Of a stretch of DNA of 8,198 nucleotides, positions 1-5,765 are shown piece after piece. The stretch comes from an uncultured Bifidobacterium sp. (GTDB taxonomy: Bacteria > Actinomycetota > Actinomycetes > Actinomycetales > Bifidobacteriaceae). The notes under the pieces are model-generated. The model did no database searches. It worked only from the letters and a program-made list of their open reading frames with translations, and had not been told where the DNA came from. Both the position numbers and the translations under genes were made by a program. How positions within the stretch are numbered: position 1 is the first letter of the stretch; each line of letters starts with the position of its first letter. The stretch is from positions 1-8,198 of the forward strand of contig CALEGL010000011.1 in assembly GCA_937876495.1 (NCBI GenBank), read 5' to 3'.

Positions 1-1
1 C

Positions 2-295
2 GGAGGGACTGGTTTCCTCGGCGGATACACGACCTATGGGACCTTCGTGCTGGAAACCGACCTTCGTCTCGGCGGGCATGTCGTGGGCGTCGGGGTCACC
101 TACGCCGTCGTCAGCGTCCTGCTGGGACTTGCTCTGGCGGGGGTCGGCATCGTCGCAGGAGCGCGCTTCGGCGAGCGAATCCATGAGCGGACGGTCAGGA
201 CCGCGTCGGGTGCATCGGGAACTGGTCCGCGGACGTCGGTCGCGATCGACGACGGAACGAACCGAACCGGACACGGGAGAGGTGACAGACGATGA
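2..295 (+). CDS. crcB: Fluoride channel CrcB/Fluc, first of a tandem pair (5' end outside window)
   Basis: This is the C-terminal 97 residues of a CrcB/Fluc small membrane protein, which exports fluoride passively as a dual-topology dimer in the cytoplasmic membrane. The frame is open from base 2, so the gene begins upstream of the window. The signature TM3 break is visible at visible residues 4-15 (GFLGGYTTYGTF), followed by a hydrophobic TM4 at about residues 28-54. The usual TTFSTF motif reads TTYGTF, so the first pore phenylalanine is Tyr and the second (F15) is kept. After TM4 there is an unusual hydrophilic, Arg/Gly-rich tail of about 40 residues. The stop codon overlaps the start of the next crcB by four bases (ATGA, 292-295), which implies translational coupling. 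Family assignment is firm. The heterodimer role is inferred from the pairing. Any fluoride riboswitch would lie upstream and cannot be seen. Confidence 0.88.
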   Translation, partial: GGTGFLGGYTTYGTFVLETDLRLGGHVVGVGVTYAVVSVLLGLALAGVGIVAGARFGERIHERTVRTASGASGTGPRTSVAIDDGTNRTGHGRGDRR

Positions 296-672
296 GCGTC
301 ATCATCCTCGCCGCGCTTCTCGGCGGTTTCGGAGCTGTCTGCCGCTTCCTCGTGGACAACGCGGTGACAAGGCGAACGAAGGGCATCGCGGCCATTCCTC
401 TGGGAACCATCGTCGTCAACGTCACCGCCTGCCTGCTCATGGGACTGCTGACGGGATGGGCGCTGGCCCATGTCGGCGAATCACTGACGCCGCAGATGCG
501 GACGCTGCTGGGATCCGGCTTCCTCGGCGGCTACTCGACCTTCAGCACGGCCAGCGTCGAAGGGGCTCGCCTGCTTCGGGCCGGACGCCCCTGGCACGCC
601 CTCGTCCACACCGCTGGGATGCTGGCGCTGAGCATGACCGCCACGAGCATCGGTCTGGACCTGATGCTCTGA
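292..672 (+). CDS. crcB: Fluoride channel CrcB/Fluc, second of a tandem pair
   Basis: A complete 126-residue Fluc subunit, normal length for the family, with four predicted membrane helices. Family landmarks are GGFGAVCRF at residues 11-19 with the conserved Arg18, PLGTIVVNV at 36-44 with the polar-track Asn43, and the TM3 break GSGFLGGYSTFSTAS at 74-88. In that motif the first pore Phe is present (F84) but the second is Ala87. This is the reverse of the upstream subunit, which has Tyr then Phe. The start at 292 is supported by the 4-base overlap with the upstream stop and by GGGAGAGG at 275-282. Tandem crcB genes in Gram-positive bacteria are known to encode subunits that function as heterodimers. 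That this pair does so is inferred from the overlap and the complementary motifs. Confidence 0.93.
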   Translation: MSVIILAALLGGFGAVCRFLVDNAVTRRTKGIAAIPLGTIVVNVTACLLMGLLTGWALAHVGESLTPQMRTLLGSGFLGGYSTFSTASVEGARLLRAGRPWHALVHTAGMLALSMTATSIGLDLML

Positions 673-787
673 ACGGCCGTATGCGCCGCGATCGCCGACA
701 CAGGAAGGTCTCACAGCGATGCTTCTGACGGGACGACCCTCATCCGATCCTGATGCGGAAGGACCCGGATGGCCGCCCCTCACTCGC

Positions 788-822
788 GGAATGCGAAAAA
801 TTCCACCGTTATGCCGTACAAT
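788..822 (+). promoter_or_regulatory. Candidate promoter/operator of the dehydrogenase gene
   Basis: The 200-base gap after crcB holds a good -10 hexamer, TACAAT at 817-822, 50 bases before the dehydrogenase start. I see no convincing -35 hexamer at normal spacing. Just upstream is a perfect inverted repeat, GGAAT (788-792) and ATTCC (800-804), separated by GCGAAAA, placed where an activator or repressor could bind. The locally AT-rich sequence in a GC-rich setting supports a promoter. The rest of the gap shows no convincing gene or terminator. Confidence 0.35.
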
Positions 823-856
823 ATCCACGTCAGGCAGCCAATGGAGGCTGCCACAT

Positions 857-864
857 GGAAGGAG
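857..864 (+). promoter_or_regulatory. Ribosome binding site that fixes the dehydrogenase start
   Basis: GGAAGGAG lies eight bases before the ATG at 873. The same frame is open further upstream with ATGs at 855 and earlier, but those have no comparable ribosome binding site, and the extra residues look nothing like the start of this enzyme family. Confidence 0.75.
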
Positions 865-872
865 CCGAAACC

Positions 873-1943
873 ATGAAATCCGTACGCATCCATGGACGGC
901 ATGACATCCGCATCGAGGATGTCCCCACGCCCGAGCCCGGCCCCGACGAGGTCCAGGTCCGCGTGAGGTACTGCGGCATCTGCGGAAGCGACCTGCACGC
1001 CTACCTCGAGGGCTGGGGTCTGCCGACGCGCCCGCATCCCCTCACCGGCCGGACACTGCCCATCATCCTCGGTCACGAGTTCTCCGGCGAGGTCACGAAG
1101 ATCGGATCCGACGTCACGGACCTCGTCGCCGGCGTCCCCGTGGCCGTCGAGCCGCTTATCGCCTGCGGCACCTGCGCCAACTGCCGGGCCGGCAACTACA
1201 ACTTCTGCGACCGTGCCAAGGCCGACGACGGCGCCGGCAACTTCCTCGGCTTCTCGCAGGACGGCGGCATGGCCGAGTACGCCGTCGTCAAGGCCGTGTT
1301 CGCGCATCGGCTCCCCGAGGGGCTCTCCTACGAGCTCGGGGCTCTCGCCGAACCCACGGCCGTCGTCTACGAGGCCCTCAAGAAGAGCCGTCTGCGCGCC
1401 GGGCAGACGGTGGCGGTGATGGGGGCCGGCCCCATCGGCCTGCTCACGGCCGTTCTCGCCCGCATCGCCGGCGCGACGCGCGTGTTCATCTCCGACGTCT
1501 CCGAGGTCCGCCTCGCCAAGGCCCGCGAACTGGGATTCACCGACGTGCTCGACCCCATGCGGCAGGACGTCGTCGCGGCGATCCGCGTCGACGCCCCCAC
1601 CGGCGTGGACGTGGCCTTCGAGGCCGCTGGCGTCCAGGCCACGCTCGACACCGCGCTCAGGGTCGTGCGGCGCACCGGCATCGTGCAGATCGTCGCCCTG
1701 TTCGGGCGGCCCGTCACGCTCAACCTCACCGACGACGTCATCATGCAGGGCATCGACATCATCACCACGCTGTGCTACAACAACAGCTTCCCGTCGGTCC
1801 TCGGCATCATCGACGCGCACCGCGACCAGTTCGCCCCGCTCGTCACCAAGGTCGTGGGACTCGACCAGGCGTTGTCCGACGGCATCGAGACCCTGTCCAC
1901 CGACAAGGCGCAGGTCAAGATCCTCGTCTCGCCGGACCGCTGA
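873..1943 (+). CDS. Zinc-dependent medium-chain dehydrogenase, (R,R)-2,3-butanediol dehydrogenase-like
   Basis: A 356-residue cytosolic zinc alcohol dehydrogenase of the MDR superfamily, close to the usual length of about 350. Catalytic zinc ligands are visible: Cys37 in CGICGSDLH (34-42), His68-Glu69 in GHEFSGEV (67-74), and Glu160 before Pro161. A full structural zinc site is present (Cys98, Cys101, Cys104, Cys112), which some Bacillus BdhA enzymes lack. The Rossmann motif is GAGPIG at 184-189, and an acidic residue (Asp208) at the end of the second strand favours NAD(H). The stretch PHPLTG before GHEFSG resembles butanediol dehydrogenases, so interconversion of acetoin and 2,3-butanediol is the best guess. 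Sorbitol or threonine dehydrogenase-like activity is an alternative. Its own promoter-like region and the 145-base gap to zwf suggest a separate transcription unit. Family is certain; substrate is inferred. Confidence 0.9.
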   Translation: MKSVRIHGRHDIRIEDVPTPEPGPDEVQVRVRYCGICGSDLHAYLEGWGLPTRPHPLTGRTLPIILGHEFSGEVTKIGSDVTDLVAGVPVAVEPLIACGTCANCRAGNYNFCDRAKADDGAGNFLGFSQDGGMAEYAVVKAVFAHRLPEGLSYELGALAEPTAVVYEALKKSRLRAGQTVAVMGAGPIGLLTAVLARIAGATRVFISDVSEVRLAKARELGFTDVLDPMRQDVVAAIRVDAPTGVDVAFEAAGVQATLDTALRVVRRTGIVQIVALFGRPVTLNLTDDVIMQGIDIITTLCYNNSFPSVLGIIDAHRDQFAPLVTKVVGLDQALSDGIETLSTDKAQVKILVSPDR

Positions 1944-1985
1944 CGACGGCGGTCGAATCCCGACATCGCGCAGCGGAGCGGCTTC

Positions 1986-2034
1986 GCCCCGTACCGCGAT
2001 GCCCTTCCGCGGAACGCCGTGGTACGCCGGGGGC
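1986..2034. repeat. Nested inverted repeats in the gap before zwf
   Basis: GCCCCGTACC (1986-1995) pairs with GGTACG-CC-GGGGC across 2021-2034, with a two-base bulge. Inside lies a perfect 10-base palindrome, TTCCGCGGAA (2005-2014). The structure sits 20 bases upstream of the putative -35 of zwf, so it could be an operator for zwf or a structured 3' end for the dehydrogenase mRNA. There is no T-tract, so it is not a convincing intrinsic terminator. Confidence 0.4.
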
Positions 2035-2053
2035 GATATGCCGACCGTCCCCG

Positions 2054-2081
2054 ATGACGTCAGAGCACCCATCGCTAGGAT
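2054..2081 (+). promoter_or_regulatory. Candidate zwf promoter giving a leaderless transcript
   Basis: ATGACG (2054-2059, 4 of 6 to TTGACA) is followed after 16 bases by TAGGAT (2076-2081, 4 of 6 to TATAAT). A transcript from this promoter would start at about 2088-2089, on or beside the zwf ATG at 2089. Leaderless mRNAs are common in actinobacteria. The assignment is by eye only. AGGA at 2077-2080 could instead serve as a ribosome binding site on a longer transcript. Confidence 0.38.
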
Positions 2082-2088
2082 GAGGGGT

Positions 2089-3627
2089 ATGCATCAACCC
2101 TCTCCGTGGACCAATCCCCTGCGCGACCCGCGTGACCTGCGCCTGCCTCGCATCGCCGGCCCCTGCAGCCTCGTCATCTTCGGCGTCACCGGCGACCTGT
2201 CCCGCAAAAAGCTTCTCCCCGCCGTCTACGACCTCGCCAACCGCGGGCTCCTCCCCCCGAGCTTCGGGCTCATCGGCTTCGCCCGCCGCGACTGGACCAC
2301 CGAACATTTCATCGACGTCGTCAAGGAAGCCGTCCGGCAGAGGTGCCGGACCCCCTTCCGCGAGTCGACCTGGACCAATCTCTCCCAGGGCATCCGCTTC
2401 GTGCAGGGCACCTTCGACGACTCCGCCGCCTTCGAGCGGCTCAGCGACACCGTCGCCGAGCTCGACCGCGACCGCGGCACGCGCGGCAACCACGCCTTCT
2501 ACATGTCCGTGCCGCCGAGTGCCTTCCCCGTCGTCTCCCGCCAGCTGGCGGCCTCGGGACTGTCACATTCCGGCGAGGGCGCTTGGCGCCGGGTCATCAT
2601 CGAGAAGCCCTTCGGACGCGACCTCGCGACCGCCAAGGACCTCGACCGCGTCGTCTCCGAGGTCTTCGACCCCAGCTCGGTGTTCCGCATCGACCACTAT
2701 CTGGGCAAGGAGACCGTGCAGAACATCCTCGCCCTGCGCTTCGCCAACTCCATGTACGAGCCCATCTGGAACTCGAACTACGTGGACCACGTGCAGATCA
2801 CCATGGCCGAGGACATCGGCATCGGCGGACGCGCGGGCTACTACGACGGCATCGGCGCCGCCCGCGACGTCATCCAGAACCATCTGCTCCAGCTCATGGC
2901 GCTGACCGCGATGGAGGAGCCGGTGAGCTTCTCCGCCGCCGACCTCACCGCAGAGAAGACCAAGGTGCTCTCCGCCGTCCGCCTGCCGAAGGACCTCTCC
3001 CTCAACGCCGCGCGCGACCAGTGCGCCGAGGAATGGCAGGGCTCGCACAAGATCGTCGGCTACCTTGGCGAGAAGGGCATCGACCCCTCCAGCACCACCG
3101 AGACCTACGCCGCCATCCGACTGGATGTGGATACCCGGCGCTGGGCCGGCGTCCCGTTCTATCCGCGCACCGGGAAACGCCTCGGCAAGCGCGTCACCGA
3201 AATCGCCGTCATCTTCAAGCGGGCACCCCACCTGCCCTTCGAGCAGACCGCCGTGCGCGAGCTGGGCAACAACGCCATCGTCATCCGCGTGCAGCCCGAC
3301 GAGGGCGTGACCATGCGCTTCGGAGCCAAGGTCCCCGGCGGCACGGCCATGGAGGTGCGTGACGTGTCCATGGACTTCAGCTACGGACGTTCCTTCACCG
3401 AAAGCTCTCCCGAGGCCTACGAACGCCTTATCCTCGACGTGCTGCTCGGCGACCCGCCGTTGTTCCCCACCACCGAGGAGGTCAACCTCAGCTGGCGGAT
3501 CCTCGACCCCATCGAGGAGTTCTGGTCCACGCTCGGACAGCCCCAGCCCTACCGTTCGGGGACATGGGGCCCCGCCGAGTCCGACGCAATGCTGGCGCGT
3601 GACGGACGCCACTGGAGGATGCCATGA
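2089..3627 (+). CDS. zwf: Glucose-6-phosphate dehydrogenase
   Basis: A 512-residue enzyme, typical length for actinobacterial G6PDH. It oxidises glucose 6-phosphate to 6-phosphoglucono-1,5-lactone and reduces NADP+, the entry step of the oxidative pentose-phosphate pathway in the cytosol. The dinucleotide-binding motif is GVTGDLSRKK at 32-41. EKPFG is at 172-176. The substrate-binding signature RIDHYLGKE is at 200-208, with Asp202, His203 and Lys207. QNHLLQ at 263-268 carries the catalytic-base histidine (His265). I chose the ATG at 2089 because the N-terminus then reads NPLRDPRDLRLPRIAGP at 9-25, the usual actinobacterial start. The frame is open back to 1999, but those residues look untranslated. 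opcA overlaps the stop by four bases, so the two are co-translated. In bifidobacteria-like organisms, where phosphoketolase carries the main flux, this enzyme mainly supplies NADPH; that role is inferred here. Confidence 0.96.
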   Translation: MHQPSPWTNPLRDPRDLRLPRIAGPCSLVIFGVTGDLSRKKLLPAVYDLANRGLLPPSFGLIGFARRDWTTEHFIDVVKEAVRQRCRTPFRESTWTNLSQGIRFVQGTFDDSAAFERLSDTVAELDRDRGTRGNHAFYMSVPPSAFPVVSRQLAASGLSHSGEGAWRRVIIEKPFGRDLATAKDLDRVVSEVFDPSSVFRIDHYLGKETVQNILALRFANSMYEPIWNSNYVDHVQITMAEDIGIGGRAGYYDGIGAARDVIQNHLLQLMALTAMEEPVSFSAADLTAEKTKVLSAVRLPKDLSLNAARDQCAEEWQGSHKIVGYLGEKGIDPSSTTETYAAIRLDVDTRRWAGVPFYPRTGKRLGKRVTEIAVIFKRAPHLPFEQTAVRELGNNAIVIRVQPDEGVTMRFGAKVPGGTAMEVRDVSMDFSYGRSFTESSPEAYERLILDVLLGDPPLFPTTEEVNLSWRILDPIEEFWSTLGQPQPYRSGTWGPAESDAMLARDGRHWRMP

Positions 3628-4559
3628 TCATCGACATGCCGAACACCCGCACGCGCGAGATCGCGGGGAAGATCGACGAGCTGCACAAGGAGCGCGGGGA
3701 GGCGGCCACGGGACGCGTCCTCACCCTGCTCATCTCCACCGAGGACGAGGAGCTCGAGAACGCCCTCGAAGTGGCCAACGCCGCCAGTCGCGAGCATCCC
3801 TGCCGGGTCATCGCGCTCGTGCCGGACCTCCACCCCGACGAAGCCGCGGGCGACGACGACTCCAACCTCAACGCCCAGGTGCGCTTCGGAGCCGACGCCG
3901 GTGCCGGGGAAATCATCATCCTGCGCCCGCGCAACGGACTCGTGCGGCATCCCGACACCCTCGTCATCCCGCTGCTCGTGCCCGACGCCCCGGTCGTCGC
4001 CTGGTGGCCGACCAACCCGCCGTCGAACCCCTCGAAGGACCCGATCGGCGCCATGGCCCGCAGCCACATCACCGACGCCATGCGCTCCAGCAACCCCGAG
4101 GCCACCATGGAGCGGCTGCGACGGAACTGGTCCCCGGAGGACATCGACCTGTCCTGGACGCGCATCACCGTCTGGCGCGCGATGCTCGCCTCCATGCTCG
4201 ACCAGCCGCCGCATCTGCCCATCACCGCGGTGCGCGTCACCGGACCGCGCGACTTCCTGCCCACCGAGCTGCTGTGCTCCTGGCTGAGGCTAAAGCTGGA
4301 CGTGCCCGTGACCAGCGAGGTCGAGAAGGACGCCCAGGCCATCACCGGAGTGTTCCTCACCCGTTCGGACGGCGTGGTGTCGCTCGAGCGCCCGCATGAG
4401 GACCAGGCCGTCATCGAGCAGCCCGGACAGCCCGCGCAGCCGATCTCCGTGCCCATCCGCACCCTCGAGGACTGCCTGACCGAGGAGCTGCGCCGCATCG
4501 ACCCCGACGAGGTGTACGCGGACGTCATCAACACCGGCTGGGACCTCATCCACGGCTGA
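3624..4559 (+). CDS. opcA: Glucose-6-phosphate dehydrogenase assembly protein OpcA
   Basis: A 311-residue soluble protein of the OpcA family, an allosteric and assembly partner of G6PDH known from cyanobacteria and actinobacteria. It is not itself catalytic. Recognisable features are the N-terminal segment TREIAGKIDELHKERGE (10-26), a predicted alpha/beta domain with the conserved VVAWWPTNPPSNP stretch at about 123-135, DLSWTRITVWRAM at about 174-186, and the C-terminal RTLEDCLTEELRRID segment at about 281-295. The ATG at 3624 overlaps the zwf stop (ATGA, 3624-3627). It is preceded by GGAGG at 3614-3618, so zwf and opcA should be made in fixed proportion. An in-frame ATG at 3636 is a weaker alternative. 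A palindrome and a terminator-like hairpin follow the gene. Confidence 0.94.
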   Translation: MIIDMPNTRTREIAGKIDELHKERGEAATGRVLTLLISTEDEELENALEVANAASREHPCRVIALVPDLHPDEAAGDDDSNLNAQVRFGADAGAGEIIILRPRNGLVRHPDTLVIPLLVPDAPVVAWWPTNPPSNPSKDPIGAMARSHITDAMRSSNPEATMERLRRNWSPEDIDLSWTRITVWRAMLASMLDQPPHLPITAVRVTGPRDFLPTELLCSWLRLKLDVPVTSEVEKDAQAITGVFLTRSDGVVSLERPHEDQAVIEQPGQPAQPISVPIRTLEDCLTEELRRIDPDEVYADVINTGWDLIHG

Positions 4560-4566
4560 CCGTCAA

Positions 4567-4586
4567 GGTCATGGAAGTCCATGACC
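4567..4586. repeat. 20-base palindrome just after opcA
   Basis: GGTCATGGA and TCCATGACC form perfect 9-base arms around AG (as RNA, an 8-base stem with loop AAGT). It begins 7 bases after the opcA stop codon and 20 bases before a separate GC-rich hairpin. There is no T-run after it, so it may be a protein-binding site or an mRNA-stabilising hairpin rather than a terminator. It is interleaved with three copies of GACCGTC (4558-4564, 4583-4589, 4593-4599). Confidence 0.55.
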
Positions 4587-4606
4587 GTCGACGACCGTCA
4601 TCAGTA

Positions 4607-4633
4607 GCCCGCGCCATCCGCGCGGGCCTTCTC
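4607..4633 (+). terminator. Probable intrinsic terminator of zwf-opcA
   Basis: GCCCGCGC (4607-4614) and GCGCGGGC (4620-4627) form a perfect 8-base GC-only stem with a five-base loop, followed by the weakly T-rich CTTCTC. The stem is strong and the tail is poor, so termination may be partial. It separates zwf-opcA from pgl. Confidence 0.6.
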
Positions 4634-4712
4634 ATCACAGGGCTCGGCGGATGGGAACGACCTTTCAGAAGCACTTCGACAGCGCACTCAGCAACGGAGG
4701 GACAATAGGACC

Positions 4713-5504
4713 ATGAGCGAACGCCGACTTCTCGTCTATCCCGACACCCGGGTCCTTGCGGACGCAGCCGCGCATCGTCTTCTCGTCGTGCTGCTCGACG
4801 CCCTCTGCGCGCGGCCCTCCCACGAGCGCTTCGACCTGGCGTTGACCGGGGGCTCCGATGCGCTGCGGATGCTGGAGCGTCTGGCCGAGGACCCGCTCAC
4901 GGATGCCGTCGACTGGAGCCGCGTGCATCTGTGGTGGGGGGATGAGCGCTTCGTCGCCGCCGACGACCCGGACCGCAACGCGCTGCAGGCCCGGCGTCGT
5001 CTGCTGGACTCTCTGGTCGCCGAGGGTCGCCTGCCGGAGGACAACATCCACGAGATGCCGGCGGACGTCCGGCCCGCGTCCGCCGTCGCCGCGGCGACCG
5101 ACGCGGAGAACGGGGCCGTTCTCGACAAGGCCGCGTCCGCCCATGAGATCGAGCTTCGCTCGCAGCTGGGGCCGCACCCCCGCATGGACCTCCTCATCCT
5201 CGGCATGGGACCCGACGGCCACTTCGCCTCCCTGTTCCCCGGGCATCCCCAGATCGGCATCACCGACCGCCTCGTCGTCGGAGTGGATCACTCCCCCAAG
5301 CCGCCGGCCCTGCGCCTGTCCATGACGGCCTCTCTTCTCGCCGCCAGCGACCGCACCTGGATGCTCACCGCCGGGGCGGCCAAGACACGGGCCTTCGCCG
5401 CATGCTTCGCCGGTCGTGACGACCCCGCGCATCCGGCGTCCTTCATGGACGGCCGCACCGAGGCCCTGTGGATGACCGCGGCCGAGACGGTCACGCCGCT
5501 CTGA
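4713..5504 (+). CDS. pgl: 6-phosphogluconolactonase
   Basis: A 263-residue cytosolic enzyme of the NagB/Pgl fold that hydrolyses 6-phosphoglucono-1,5-lactone, the product of the upstream zwf enzyme, to 6-phosphogluconate. Family motifs are LTGGSDALRML at 44-54 (phosphate-binding loop), VHLWWGDERFV at 71-81, and the catalytic signature GMGPDGHFASLFPG at 164-177, where His170 is the expected general base. SPKPPALRLSMT at 194-205 is the usual later motif. The start at 4713 has GGAGGG at 4696-4701, with a rather long spacer of 11 bases. A weak promoter (TCGACA at 4676-4681, GACAAT at 4701-4706, spacing 19) would begin transcription at the ATG itself. A terminator-like hairpin lies between opcA and pgl, so pgl may be transcribed independently or by read-through. 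Confidence 0.94.
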   Translation: MSERRLLVYPDTRVLADAAAHRLLVVLLDALCARPSHERFDLALTGGSDALRMLERLAEDPLTDAVDWSRVHLWWGDERFVAADDPDRNALQARRRLLDSLVAEGRLPEDNIHEMPADVRPASAVAAATDAENGAVLDKAASAHEIELRSQLGPHPRMDLLILGMGPDGHFASLFPGHPQIGITDRLVVGVDHSPKPPALRLSMTASLLAASDRTWMLTAGAAKTRAFAACFAGRDDPAHPASFMDGRTEALWMTAAETVTPL

Positions 5505-5680
5505 AGCCCTCCGAGGCGGCAGGGGCCCGAAACCGGACGTCGACGCGGCATGACATCCAGCCCTCCCCACCCCTCATTCATCCTCCACACGACGTGACGG
5601 CCACGGCATACCCCCGAGCGGAAACTGCGAGAGGGAGGAAGGGCCGTGACGCGCCTCACACTTCGTCGTCGGCGAAGCCC
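5505..5680. other. Non-coding gap after pgl
   Basis: No convincing gene is seen between the pgl stop and the AT-rich island. A weak imperfect hairpin directly follows the pgl stop (CCCT at 5507-5510 with AGGG at 5521-5524), and a small hairpin CTTCG/CGAAG lies at 5661-5677. Neither has a T-tract. The stretch may hold an untranslated leader or further regulator sites. Confidence 0.4.
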
Positions 5681-5719
5681 TGGAAAACTATCAAAAAGAT
5701 AGCTACTTTGTATATGAAA
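5681..5719 (+). promoter_or_regulatory. AT-rich promoter/operator island of the HxlR operon
   Basis: About 26% G+C over 39 bases (10 of 39), in sharp contrast to the surrounding GC-rich DNA. It holds a perfect palindrome, CTATC-AAAAA-GATAG (5688-5702), and an outer A/T pair extends it with one mismatch. A second short repeat, CTTT-N7-AAAG, follows at 5706-5720. Possible promoter elements are TGGAAA (5681-5686) with TACTTT (5704-5709) at 17-base spacing, or TATATG at 5711-5716. The palindrome would overlap either promoter, which fits autorepression by the downstream HxlR-family regulator. The binding itself is inferred. Confidence 0.55.
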
Positions 5720-5765
5720 GCACATGCGGGGCGGCGGACGCCGTCCCGTGCGGAATCGACGGAAC

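Noticed and set aside
1..60. A fluoride riboswitch ahead of the crcB pair
   Set aside because: The window begins inside the first crcB gene, so any riboswitch lies outside and cannot be assessed.
788..797. The 10-mer GGAATGCGAA, repeated at 8079-8088
   Set aside because: A single shared 10-mer between two intergenic sites 7 kb apart is expected by chance in a window of this size. The contexts otherwise differ.
753..872. An upstream start extending the dehydrogenase by 40 residues
   Set aside because: The extension spans the -10 box and ribosome binding site, and is unlike the N-terminus of the family.
1935..1954. GACCGC/GCGGTC hairpin across the dehydrogenase stop as a terminator
   Set aside because: Only six base pairs with an eight-base loop, and no T-tract follows.
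780..2072. A 430-codon open frame on the minus strand opposite the dehydrogenase gene
   Set aside because: It is rich in Gly, Asp, Glu, Val and Arg with no recognisable motif. It mirrors the codon bias of the real + strand gene, as expected in GC-rich DNA.
1999..2088. An upstream start extending zwf by 30 residues
   Set aside because: The added residues cover the nested palindromes and putative promoter, and the family N-terminus fits the ATG at 2089.
2563..3612. A 349-codon open frame on the minus strand opposite zwf
   Set aside because: No family motif and composition typical of an antisense shadow. The + strand zwf has intact catalytic motifs throughout.
3359..4399. A long + strand frame crossing the end of zwf and most of opcA
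   Set aside because: Arg/Pro/Ala-rich translation without motifs. It is an out-of-frame reading of two well supported genes.
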